Shown here: positions 55,163 to 63,218 of the stretch, one piece after another
Layout of the letters: every line of letters begins with the position of its first letter
Numbering within the stretch: position 1 is the first letter of the stretch
Source of the DNA: Ramlibacter montanisoli
GTDB taxonomy: Bacteria > Pseudomonadota > Gammaproteobacteria > Burkholderiales > Burkholderiaceae_C
Assembly: GCF_013087525.1 (NCBI RefSeq)
Contig: NZ_JABFCS010000001.1
Location: forward strand, 2,356,001 to 2,420,000
Reading direction: 5' to 3'
Length of the DNA stretch: 64,000 bases
Position numbers and translations under genes: made by a program
The notes under the pieces: generated by a model
Told to the model about the DNA's origin: nothing
What the model saw: only the letters and a program-made list of their open reading frames with translations
The model's database searches: none

Positions 55163-56238
55163 GCGCGGACGCCATCGATCTGCGCGTTCGGCTGCCGCGA
55201 CAGGACTTCCTGCTCGATGTGGACGTGTCGCTGCCGGGGCGCGGGATCACCGCGATCGCGGGGCCGTCCGGCTCCGGCAAGACGACCCTTCTGCGCTGCG
55301 TGGCCGGCCTGGAAAGGGCGCAGGACGCGCGCGTACGCATCGCCGGCAAGACCTGGCAGGACAGCGGCGCGGGCGTGTTCCTCCCGACCTGGCAGCGGCC
55401 CCTGGGCTACGTGTTCCAGGAAGCGAGCCTGTTCGATCACCTGGACGTGCGGGCCAATCTCGCCTTCGGGCAGGAGCGCTCGGGCAGCAAGTCTTCGGAC
55501 CTGCACGACCTGCTGGCCTTGCTGGGGATCGCCCAGCTGCTCGATCGCCGGCCGCACCAGCTCTCAGGCGGCGAGCGCCAGCGCGTGGCGATCGCCCGCG
55601 CGCTCGCGACGCAGCCGCGCATCCTGCTGCTGGACGAGCCACTGGCCGCCGTGGACTACGCGCGGCGGCGCGAGATCCTGCCCTGGCTGGAGAAGCTGCG
55701 CGACGAATTGCGCATCCCCATGCTGTACGTGACGCACTCGGGCGAGGAGGTCGCGCGGCTGGCCGACCACCTGCTGCTGCTGGACGAGGGCAAGGTACGC
55801 GCGGCCGGCCCGCTGGCCGAGACGCTCGCGCGGATCGACCTGCCCGCCATCCCGGGCGAGGAAGCGGGCGCGCTGCTGCACGCCACCATCGGCGAGCGCG
55901 ACGCGCGCTGGCAGCTCGCGCGGGTGGACTTCGACGGCGGCGCTTTGTGGGTCGCGGACGCAGGGCTGGCCGCGGGCCATGCGGTGCGCGTGCGGGTGCT
56001 GGCGCGCGACGTCAGCCTGGCGCTGGTGCCGCCGGAGCGCAGCAGCATCCAGAACGTGCTGCCCTGCACCGTGCGGGCCATCGCGCCCGGCGCCCACGGC
56101 TCGCAGGCCGTGGTGCAGCTCGCCTGCGGCCGCTCGCTGCTGCTGGCCCGGATCACCGCCCGGGCCGTGGACGCGCTGGCGCTGTCCGCAGGCACGCCCG
56201 TGTGGGCGCAGGTGAAATCGGCGGCGCTGGTCGTCTGA
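55159..56238 (+). CDS. modC: Molybdate ABC transporter ATP-binding protein
   Basis: A 359-aa protein. Walker A IAGPSGSGKTTLLRCVAG (residues about 33-50), Q-loop GYVFQEASLFDHL, signature LSGGERQRVAIARAL, Walker B ILLLDEPLAAVD, and H-loop YVTHSGEE. The C-terminal TOBE/Mop-like domain (about residues 290-359) binds oxyanions and can regulate uptake. It completes modABC and is followed after 14 bases by a binding-protein/permease fusion. Confidence 0.93.
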   Translation: MSADAIDLRVRLPRQDFLLDVDVSLPGRGITAIAGPSGSGKTTLLRCVAGLERAQDARVRIAGKTWQDSGAGVFLPTWQRPLGYVFQEASLFDHLDVRANLAFGQERSGSKSSDLHDLLALLGIAQLLDRRPHQLSGGERQRVAIARALATQPRILLLDEPLAAVDYARRREILPWLEKLRDELRIPMLYVTHSGEEVARLADHLLLLDEGKVRAAGPLAETLARIDLPAIPGEEAGALLHATIGERDARWQLARVDFDGGALWVADAGLAAGHAVRVRVLARDVSLALVPPERSSIQNVLPCTVRAIAPGAHGSQAVVQLACGRSLLLARITARAVDALALSAGTPVWAQVKSAALVV

Positions 56239-56252
56239 ACGATACTGCGGCG

Positions 56253-57911
56253 ATGCCGACGGCCGTGAAGACCCCCACGATCTGGCGCTGTGCGCTCGCC
56301 CTGTGGCTGCTCGCGTTCGCGGCCGCCGCGCAGGCGGTGGTGGTCGGCTCCAAGCGCTTCACCGAAAGCTACGTGCTCGGCGAGATCGTGCGCCAGGTGC
56401 TGGCCGATGCCGGCGTGCCCGCGCAGCACCGGCAGGGCCTGGGCAACACCGCGGTGATGGAGCAGGCGCTGGCCAACGGCAGCATCGACCTGTATCCCGA
56501 ATACACGGGCACCATCGTGCGCGAGCTGCTGAAGAAGGAGGGCTCGCCTTCGCTGGAGGAGCTCAATGCCTGGCTGGCGCCGCGCGGCCTGAAGGCCTCA
56601 GTGCCGCTCGGCTTCAACAACAGCTATGCGCTGGCCATGCGCGAGGCCGATGCGGCGCGCCTGGGCATCGCGACGATCTCCGACCTGGCGCGCAGCAAAG
56701 CCGCGCTGCGGCTCGGCCTGTCGCACGAGTTCCTGGTGCGCGCCGACGGCTGGCCCGCCTTGCAGCGCGCCTACGGCCTGCCCTTCACACCCGGTAGCGG
56801 CCTGGACCACGGCCTCGCCTACCAGGCACTGGCGGCCGGCCAGGTGGACGTGATCGACGCCTATGGCACCGACGCGCAGATCGCGCGCCTGGGCCTGCGC
56901 GTGCTGCGCGACGACCGTGCCTTCTTCCCGCGCTACGACGCGGTGCTGCTGATGCGGTCCTCGGTGGACGAGCGCCCGCTGGCGGCGGCACTGAACGGCC
57001 GCATCGACGACGCCACCATGCGGGCGCTGAATGCGCAGGTGGAAATCGACGGCCGCTCCTTCGAGGCGGTGGCGCGCGACTTCCTGGCGCGGGTGAAGCC
57101 CGCCGCGTCCCGCCAGCCCGGTTTCCTGGACCGCCTGTTCGCACCCGACCTGCCGCGGCTGCTGCGCGAGCACCTGGTGCTGGTATTCGCGTCGCTGGCC
57201 ATCGCGGTGGTGATCGGCATCCCGCTCGGTGTGCTGGCCCACCGGCGGCCGAGGCTGGCTGCCTGGGTGATGGCCGCGGTCGGCATCGTGCAGACGGTGC
57301 CCTCGCTCGCCCTGCTGGCATTCCTGATCGCGATCGTCGGCGCGATCGGCTTCGTGCCGGCGCTGCTCGCGCTGTCGGTCTATGCGCTGCTGCCGATCGT
57401 GCGCAACACGCACGCGGGCCTCGCGTCGCTGCCCCTGGGCATGCGGCAGGCGGGCCTGGCGCTGGGCCTGCGCGACGGACAGGTGCTGCGCGGCATCGAG
57501 CTGCCGCTGGCCGCGCCGGCGATCTTCGCCGGCATCAAGACCGCCGCGGTGTGGAACGTGGGCATGGCGACGGTCGCCACCTTCATCGGCGCCGGCGGCC
57601 TGGGGGAGCGCATCGTCGCCGGACTGGCCGTCAACGACACCGCCTTCATGCTGGCCGGCGCGGTGCCGGCGGCGCTGCTGGCGCTGGCGATGCAGTGGCT
57701 GTTCGACGGGATCGAGCGATGGGTGGCCCCCGTCATTCCCGCGCAGGCGGGAAGCCAAGGCTTCCGGACTAGCGCGCGGCGTTCGGGAAAAACAGCTGCT
57801 TGCCGTCGATGCGATAGGCCGCGATCGCCTCCTGCCCCGCCGGCGACACGATCCAGTCTACGAACTTCTGCGCCTCCGCCGCCTTCACGTGCGCGAACCG
57901 GCGCGGGCTGA
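56253..57911 (+). CDS. Osmoprotectant-type binding protein fused to permease
   Basis: A 552-aa frame. Signal-like helix LALWLLAFAAAAQA, then an OpuC/ProX-like binding domain (VVVGSKRFTESYVLGEIV, NTAVMEQALANGSIDLYPEY) to about residue 290, then a permease (LVFASLAIAVVIGIPLGVLA, VQTVPSLALLAFLIAIVGAI, EAA loop LGLRDGQVLRGIELPLA). Such systems import glycine betaine, choline or similar compounds. No cognate ATPase is adjacent. The native end is probably near residue 490, because bases 57731-57767 are a dispersed repeat read as VIPAQAGSQGF, and the tail beyond overlaps tupA on the other strand. Confidence 0.82.
   Translation: MPTAVKTPTIWRCALALWLLAFAAAAQAVVVGSKRFTESYVLGEIVRQVLADAGVPAQHRQGLGNTAVMEQALANGSIDLYPEYTGTIVRELLKKEGSPSLEELNAWLAPRGLKASVPLGFNNSYALAMREADAARLGIATISDLARSKAALRLGLSHEFLVRADGWPALQRAYGLPFTPGSGLDHGLAYQALAAGQVDVIDAYGTDAQIARLGLRVLRDDRAFFPRYDAVLLMRSSVDERPLAAALNGRIDDATMRALNAQVEIDGRSFEAVARDFLARVKPAASRQPGFLDRLFAPDLPRLLREHLVLVFASLAIAVVIGIPLGVLAHRRPRLAAWVMAAVGIVQTVPSLALLAFLIAIVGAIGFVPALLALSVYALLPIVRNTHAGLASLPLGMRQAGLALGLRDGQVLRGIELPLAAPAIFAGIKTAAVWNVGMATVATFIGAGGLGERIVAGLAVNDTAFMLAGAVPAALLALAMQWLFDGIERWVAPVIPAQAGSQGFRTSARRSGKTAACRRCDRPRSPPAPPATRSSLRTSAPPPPSRARTGAG
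57731..57767 (+). repeat. Dispersed palindromic repeat at the 3' end of the fusion gene
   Basis: Reads CGTCATTCCCGCGCAGGCGG, then GAAGCCAAGGCTTCCGG. Nearly the same sequence is inside the MBOAT gene on the other strand (16970-17006). The element ends two bases before the tupA stop codon. Confidence 0.75.
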
Positions 57912-58563
57912 CCACCATCACGCCGTACTGGTTGAACAGGCGCGTGTCGCCTTCGACCAGCACCGCCAGCCCGCCGCGGTTGCGGAAGCTCAGCCAGGTG
58001 CCGCGGTCGGCCAGCGCGTAGGCGCCGGTGGAGGCCGCGATGTTCAGCGCCGGGCCCATGCCGCAGCCGCATTCGCGGTAGCCGCTGCCCTTCGTGCCTC
58101 CCGCCAGGCCCCAGTAGCGCAGTTCCGCCGCATGCGTGCCGCTCTTGTCGCCGCGCGAGACGAACAGCGCGTGGGCCGCCGACACCTTGCGCAGCGCGGC
58201 GACCACGTCCTTGCCGCGCACCTGCACCGGGTCCTGCTGCGGGCCCACCAGCACGAAATCGTTGTACATCACCGGATGCCGCTGTTCGGCGTAACCCTCG
58301 GCCACGAACTTCTCCTCGGCCGCCTGGTCGTGCACGAACAGCAGGTCGGCGTCGCCGCGCCGCCCCATGTCGATCGCCTGGCCGGTGCCCAGCGCCACCA
58401 CCTTCACGGCGATCCCGGTCGCGCGCTGGAACGCCGGCAGGAGATGCCCGAACAGGCCGGACTGCTCCGTCGAAGTGGTGGACGCCATGACGATGGACTG
58501 GGCCATCGAAGCCGTGGCGGCCAGCGCGAGAGCGCATGCAGCCAGGAGCCGGCGGAATTTCAT
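57769..58563 (-). CDS. tupA: Tungstate ABC transporter substrate-binding protein
   Basis: A 264-aa protein with signal peptide MKFRRLLAACALALAATASM. IVMASTTSTEQSGLFGHLLP (the TTST-x-SGL motif of TupA), GTGQAIDMGRRGDADLLFVH and SRGDKSGTHAAELRYW are characteristic. It binds tungstate with high affinity and prefers it over molybdate. ATG overlaps the tupC stop (ATGA). The gene order tupB-C-A is read on the minus strand. A repeat element lies directly behind the stop. Confidence 0.9.
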   Translation of the reverse strand: MKFRRLLAACALALAATASMAQSIVMASTTSTEQSGLFGHLLPAFQRATGIAVKVVALGTGQAIDMGRRGDADLLFVHDQAAEEKFVAEGYAEQRHPVMYNDFVLVGPQQDPVQVRGKDVVAALRKVSAAHALFVSRGDKSGTHAAELRYWGLAGGTKGSGYRECGCGMGPALNIAASTGAYALADRGTWLSFRNRGGLAVLVEGDTRLFNQYGVMVVSPRRFAHVKAAEAQKFVDWIVSPAGQEAIAAYRIDGKQLFFPNAAR

Positions 58564-59257
58564 CCCAGTTCCCCCTTGACGAACATCTCGGCTTCGCGCG
58601 AGGTCTCCCCAGCGCGCCATGGAAGAAGGCATGCACCGGCAGGTCGGCCAGCACCCGGCCCTGCTCCATGTAGACCACGCGGGTGGCCAGGCGCTTGACC
58701 TGGCCGAGGTTGTGGCTGGCGAACACCAGCGTGGTGCCGGACTCGGCGAAGTCCGCCATCAGCGCTTCCACTTCGCGCTTGGCATGCGGATCGAGGCTCG
58801 CCGTCGGTTCGTCCAGCAGCAGCACGTGCGGCTGCAGGCTCCAGGCGCGCGCCAGCGCGAGGCGCTGCAGTTGCCCGCCGGACAGCGTGCGCGCGTTGCG
58901 CAAGGCAATGCTGCCCAGGCCCACCTTGCGCAGCGCCAGCAGCGCCTGGTCCTTGGCATCGCGCCAGCCGGTGCCGCGCAGCCACAGCGCCAGCGCCACG
59001 TTGGACAGCGCGGTCATGCGCAGCGCGAAGGGCCGCTGGAACACCATCGCCTGGCGCATGGAGCCTTCGCGCTGCACGCGGCCCTCGGTGGGCCGCAGCA
59101 GGCCGTGCAGCACGCGCAGCAGCGTGCTCTTGCCGCTGCCGTTGGCGCCGATGATCGCGACCCGCTCGCCGACCGCGATGCGCAGGTCCACGTCGTTCAA
59201 CGCGCGCACCGTGCCGTAGCGCAGGTCCACGCCCTGCAGTTGCACCCACGGGATCAT
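58560..59257 (-). CDS. tupC: Tungstate ABC transporter ATP-binding protein (one apparent frameshift)
   Basis: MIPWVQLQGVDLRYGTVRAL, Walker A IIGANGSGKSTLLRVLHG (residues about 35-52), signature LSGGQLQRLALARAW, Walker B VLLLDEPTASLDP, and H-loop VFASHNLGQ. Near the end the frame breaks; adding one G to the GGGG at about 58605 gives FFHGALGETSREAEMFVKGE and a stop overlapping tupA (about 232 aa). Read literally, the frame would run on antisense to other genes. It powers tungstate import with TupB. Confidence 0.88.
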
Positions 59258-59985
59258 GCGGCCGCTCCCGCCAGCACCACGCCTTCGGCATGGGCGCCGC
59301 GCCAGCGCGTCACCAGCGCGATCACGGCGTTGAGCGCCAGCACCACGGCGAGCAGCACCAGGCCCAGGGCGAGCGCCAGCGGCAGGTCGCCCTTGCTGGT
59401 CTCCAGCGCGATCGCCGTCGTCATCACGCGGGTGAAGCCTTCGATGTTGCCGCCGACGATCATCACGGCGCCGACTTCGGACACGGCCCGGCCGAAGCAG
59501 GCCAGCAGCACCGTCAGCAGCGCATAGCGCTCGTCGAAGGCCAGCAGCAGGCTGCGCAGCCCGCCGCCCGCGCCCAGCGACTGCAGCTGTTCGCCGTTGG
59601 CGCGGTCCGCGTCCTCCACCACCTGCCGGGTGAGCGCGGTGCACACGGGCAGCACCAGCAGCACCTGCGCGACCACCATGGCCTGGAAGGAGAACAGCCA
59701 GCCGAGGAAACCGAGCGGCCCCGAGCGGGACAGCAGCAGGTACACGACCAGTCCCACCACCACCGAGGGCACCGCCAGCAGCGTGTTCAGCACGGTCACC
59801 AGCGCGCCGCGCGCTGGAAAGCGCGCCACGCCCAGCCATCCGCCGAGCACCAGCCCCAGCGCGCAGCCGATCAGGCACGCCAGTCCGCTGACGGCGAGCG
59901 AGCGGCCGACGATGGAAAACAGCAGCGGATCCGCGCCCGCCACCAGCTGCAACGCGCGCGCCAGGCTCTCCTGGAAGGTGTTCAT
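59254..59985 (-). CDS. tupB: Tungstate ABC transporter permease
   Basis: A 243-aa protein with about six helices. MNTFQESLARALQLVAGADP, LLAVPSVVVGLVVYLLLSRS, and the EAA-like loop ending CFGRAVSEVGAVMIVGGNIE are typical of TupB. The start follows ATG at 59985; a much longer open frame upstream lies antisense to the regulator gene and is not coding. It is first in tupBCA and divergent from the regulator, with 99 bases between in which no sure promoter was found. Confidence 0.9.
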   Translation of the reverse strand: MNTFQESLARALQLVAGADPLLFSIVGRSLAVSGLACLIGCALGLVLGGWLGVARFPARGALVTVLNTLLAVPSVVVGLVVYLLLSRSGPLGFLGWLFSFQAMVVAQVLLVLPVCTALTRQVVEDADRANGEQLQSLGAGGGLRSLLLAFDERYALLTVLLACFGRAVSEVGAVMIVGGNIEGFTRVMTTAIALETSKGDLPLALALGLVLLAVVLALNAVIALVTRWRGAHAEGVVLAGAAA

Positions 59986-60084
59986 GGGGCGCCATGCTAC
60001 GTGTTCGTACGATCGCCGCCCCCGGGGCTTGCGAGTTATGAAGGGGGCTGCATAGGCGCGCCGCGCTGTCGCATACTGGCAGCC

Positions 60085-61194
60085 ATGCGCAAGGTGGAAC
60101 TCTCCTACGACTTCGCCGCACGCCGGCAGGACGGCTGGGTCCGCAACGCGCTGATCGACCTGCTGCATGCCGTGCAGGAAGAGGGATCGATCTCCGGCGC
60201 GGCCAAGGCGCTGGGTTTCTCCTACCGGCATGTCTGGGGCGAGCTGCGCCGCTGGGAGACGCAGCTCGGGCATCCGCTGCTGGTCTGGGAGAAGGGCCAG
60301 CGGGCGCGCCTGGCCCCCTTCGGCGAGAAGCTGCTGTGGGCCGAGCGGCAGGCGCAGGCGCGGCTGGCGCCGCAGATCGAGGCCCTGCAGGCGGAACTGG
60401 AACGGGCCTTCGCGGTGGCCTTCGACGACAGCGCCCAGGTCCTCACCCTGTTCGCCAGCCACGACGACGGGCTGTCGCTGCTGAGGGCCTATGCGGTGAA
60501 CGAGGCGCAGCTGCACCTGGACGTGCGCTTTTGCGGCAGCGTCGATGCCATCGCCGCGCTGAACACGGGCCGCTGCACGCTGGCCGGCTTCCACAGCTCG
60601 CAGCAGCCGGGGCTGGGCAGCCACACGCAGCGCACGTACCAGCCCCTGCTGGAGCCGGGGCAGCACAAGCTCATAGGCTTCGCCGAGCGCAGCCAGGGGC
60701 TGATGCTCGCGCCGGGCAATCCCCTGCAGCTGCAGTCCATGGCCGACGCCGTGCGGCGCCGCGCCCGCTACGTGAACCGCGCGCCGGGCAGCGGCACGCG
60801 CCTGCTGTGCGACGAGCTGCTGGCGCGCGACGGCATCGCCGCCAGCGACCTGCAGGAACAGGAGCGCGAGGAGCCCTCGCATGCCGCCGTGGCGCAGGCC
60901 ATCGCCTCCGGCAGCGCCGACGCCGGCCTGGGCATCGAAGCCGCCGCCCGCGCCCGCGGCCTGGACTTCGTGCCGCTGCTGCAGGAACGCTACTACCTGG
61001 TGTGCCTGAAGGAAGCGCTGGACGCGCCGCCGATCGCGACGCTGCGGCGGCTGCTGCAGGGCGAGGCCTGGCGCAAGCAACTGGCGGCCCTGCCGGGGTA
61101 TGCACCCTGGCGCAGCGGCGAGGTGTTGAGCCTGAAGGCGCAGTTGCCCTGGTGGGACCTGCCGCCGAAGACGCTCACAAGGCGCAGGTCCTGA
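60085..61194 (+). CDS. ModE/LysR-type HTH regulator with substrate-binding domain
   Basis: A 369-aa protein. The N-terminal HTH (LLHAVQEEGSISGAAKALGF, SYRHVWGELRRWETQLGHPL) is like ModE. The C-terminal PBP-like domain includes LTLFASHDDGLSLLRAYAV and RYVNRAPGSGTRLLCDELLA. This architecture occurs next to molybdate and tungstate transporters, so it likely senses oxyanion or molybdopterin and controls the divergent tupBCA. It converges with, and overlaps by 20 bases, the EgtB-like gene. Confidence 0.85.
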   Translation: MRKVELSYDFAARRQDGWVRNALIDLLHAVQEEGSISGAAKALGFSYRHVWGELRRWETQLGHPLLVWEKGQRARLAPFGEKLLWAERQAQARLAPQIEALQAELERAFAVAFDDSAQVLTLFASHDDGLSLLRAYAVNEAQLHLDVRFCGSVDAIAALNTGRCTLAGFHSSQQPGLGSHTQRTYQPLLEPGQHKLIGFAERSQGLMLAPGNPLQLQSMADAVRRRARYVNRAPGSGTRLLCDELLARDGIAASDLQEQEREEPSHAAVAQAIASGSADAGLGIEAAARARGLDFVPLLQERYYLVCLKEALDAPPIATLRRLLQGEAWRKQLAALPGYAPWRSGEVLSLKAQLPWWDLPPKTLTRRRS

Positions 61195-62424
61195 ACCCCA
61201 CGAAAGCCTCGTCCCGCTCCGGCAGCGCCCAGGCCCGCGCCTTCGGATGCCGCATGCGCGAGCGGCTGGCGAAGGAGGCGCCGCGCAGCACGCGCGCGGC
61301 GTTCAGCACGCCGGCCACGTCCATCTCCGCATGCGGCGCCCAGGCGTCGGGCCGGTAGCCGGCGAAGGGCCTCAGCGTGCCGGCGGTCCATTCCCGCACG
61401 TCGCCCCAGCGGAAGCCGCGGCGCGCGCCCTGCATGGCACCGATCTCCCATTCGGCCTCGGTGGGGATGCGGCGGCCGGCCCAGCGCGCCAGGCATCCGC
61501 TTCCCACCAGTTCGCGTGCATCACCACCTGCGTGCCGCCCATGCGCGTGGCCTTGCCGAACATGGTCTGCAGCACCGCGCCGCTGGCCACGCCGATCTGC
61601 TCCACGTGGCGCGGGCCGCGCCGGCCTTCCTGTTGCGCCTCCCGCTGCAGCCACTGCCAGCCGCGGGGGTGCCACAACTCCTCGCGGTCGTAGCCGCCGT
61701 CGTCGATGAACTCGACGAACTGCGCCCAGGTCACCGGCTGCGCGTCGATCTCGAACTCGGGCACCTGCACCGGCTCGTGGCCGCGCTCGATGTCGAGGGC
61801 GAAGCTCGCGTCCTCGGACCAGCCGAGCGTCCAGCGGGTGGCCGGCATCAGCAGCGCCGGACGCGCCGCCACGCCCGTGGGCAGCGCCAGGCCGAGGGGC
61901 ACGCCCACGGTCTGCGCGATGGTCACCAGTTCCTCGCCGCGCAGGTCCTCGTGGAACAGCACCATGCGGTAGAAGTAGAGCGCATCGTCCTCGTCGGCCG
62001 TGTGCTCCAGCAGTTCCAGCGTGGTTTCCAGCGTGTCCAGCAGGTAGGCCTTGACGGCGTTCGCATCGGGCAGCGGCAGTTGCCAGCGCTCCTCGTGCGG
62101 CGCCAGGCGCGGGTCGAACCACTGATCGGCCTGCGGCTCGATCGAGGCCAGGCGCACGCAGTCGGCCGGGCAGCGGGGCCCCAGCCCGCGCTGCGGATTG
62201 CGCGCGATCCAGTACTCGGCGAGCCAGGCGACATGGCCTGCCAGCCACAGCGGCGGCACCGTGTCGGGGGACGGGGGAACCCGCACGTCCTCGCCCAGGC
62301 CTTCCTCCAGCCGGGCCAGGATCTGCAGCGTGTAGTTGCGCGCGTCCATGAGCGCGAGCGAGAGCTGCTCGCGGCTCGCTCGGCGCATGTGGGGAGTGTC
62401 GATGACGGCAGGTGCGGCGGACAT
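61175..62424 (-). CDS. EgtB/SenA-like DinB-SUMF1 nonheme iron enzyme (one apparent frameshift)
   Basis: A protein of about 416 aa. DinB-like N-terminus (LWLAGHVAWLAEYWIARNP, YRMVLFHEDLRGEELVTIA), then a SUMF1 domain (FEIDAQPVTWAQFVEFIDDG, RIPTEAEWEIGAMQ, VLRGASFASRSRMRHP). Adding one G to the GG at about 61491 joins ADAWARWAGRRIPTEAEWE. Relatives form C-S or C-Se bonds on hercynine. The usual H-x3-H iron motif reads HEDLR, so the second His is Arg. No egtD or senB/C is adjacent. The start at 62424 is uncertain; 62388 and 62469 are options. Confidence 0.72.
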
Positions 62425-62479
62425 GCTGGAACACGGCGGCCCGTCGACCCGTACAAACACCAATGCCACAGGAGCTCTG

Positions 62480-62553
62480 CTGTCACGATGCTGTCAGGTT
62501 GGCCCGGACCGTATTTCTAGAATTTCGGGTCTTTCTTCTTACTCTACCTGACA
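62480..62553. promoter_or_regulatory. Candidate operator region before the second TRAP operon
   Basis: TGTCAGGT (62492-62499) and ACCTGACA (62546-62553) form a perfect 8-bp inverted pair, and CTGTCA at 62480 repeats the half-site 11 bases upstream of 62491. No proven -35/-10 pair was found between them, although TAGAAT at 62518 could be a -10 box. Confidence 0.3.
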
Positions 62554-62587
62554 ATCGGGGGTCGTCCGGCTCACCGATGGAGACAAC

Positions 62588-63199
62588 ATGCGCGCTTTAC
62601 TGAAGTTCTCCAGGGCGGTCGACTGGATCAACGCCCAGGTCGGCAAGTGGGTGATCTGGCTGATTCTCGGGTCCACCGTGATCAGCGCCATCAACGCCCT
62701 CGTGCGCAAGATCTTCAACACCAGCTCGAACGCCTACCTCGAGGTGCAGTGGTACCTGTTCGCCGGCGCCTTCCTGCTGGCTGCCGGCTACACGCTGCTC
62801 AATGGCGAGCACGTGAAGATCGACGTCATCTCCAGCAAGCTGTCCAAGCGCAAGCAGATCTGGATCGACATCCTGGGCTTCACCTTCTTCCTGATGCCGA
62901 TGTGCCTGGTCATCCTGTACTACGGCATTCCCTTCTTCCTGCAGGGCTTCCGCTCCGGCGAGGTGTCGTCCAACGCGGGCGGCCTGATCCGCTGGCCGGT
63001 CTACATCCTGATTCCCACCGGCTTCGCGCTGCTGATGCTGCAGGGCCTGTCGGAACTGGTCAAGCGCATCGCCTTCCTGCAGGGCCTGATCCCCGACCCG
63101 ACGGTGAAGCTGCAGGGACGGACGCCCGAAGAAGAACTGGTGGAGGAAATCCGCCGCCAGGCGGAACTGGCCGAAGCCCGCAAGAACGCCGCCGCCTGA
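62588..63199 (+). CDS. dctQ: TRAP transporter small permease, DctQ type
   Basis: A 203-aa protein with four helices: VIWLILGSTVISAINALVRK, YLFAGAFLLAAGYTLLNGEH (with the HVKIDV motif), FTFFLMPMCLVILYYGIPFF, and YILIPTGFALLMLQGLSELV. LEVQWYLFAG is a family hallmark. It links the binding protein to DctM. GGAG precedes the ATG by five bases. The binding protein of this set is not in the window and may lie beyond it. It is distinct from the dctQ at 37510 and larger, with a charged C-terminal tail. Confidence 0.9.
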   Translation: MRALLKFSRAVDWINAQVGKWVIWLILGSTVISAINALVRKIFNTSSNAYLEVQWYLFAGAFLLAAGYTLLNGEHVKIDVISSKLSKRKQIWIDILGFTFFLMPMCLVILYYGIPFFLQGFRSGEVSSNAGGLIRWPVYILIPTGFALLMLQGLSELVKRIAFLQGLIPDPTVKLQGRTPEEELVEEIRRQAELAEARKNAAA

Positions 63200-63218
63200 G
63201 CGGACGGAGACAAGAGAC

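Noticed and set aside
57769..57860. Peptide LPACAGMTG encoded on the minus strand near the fusion gene
   Set aside because: This is the known translation artefact of the CGTCATTCCC-type repeat, not a gene product.
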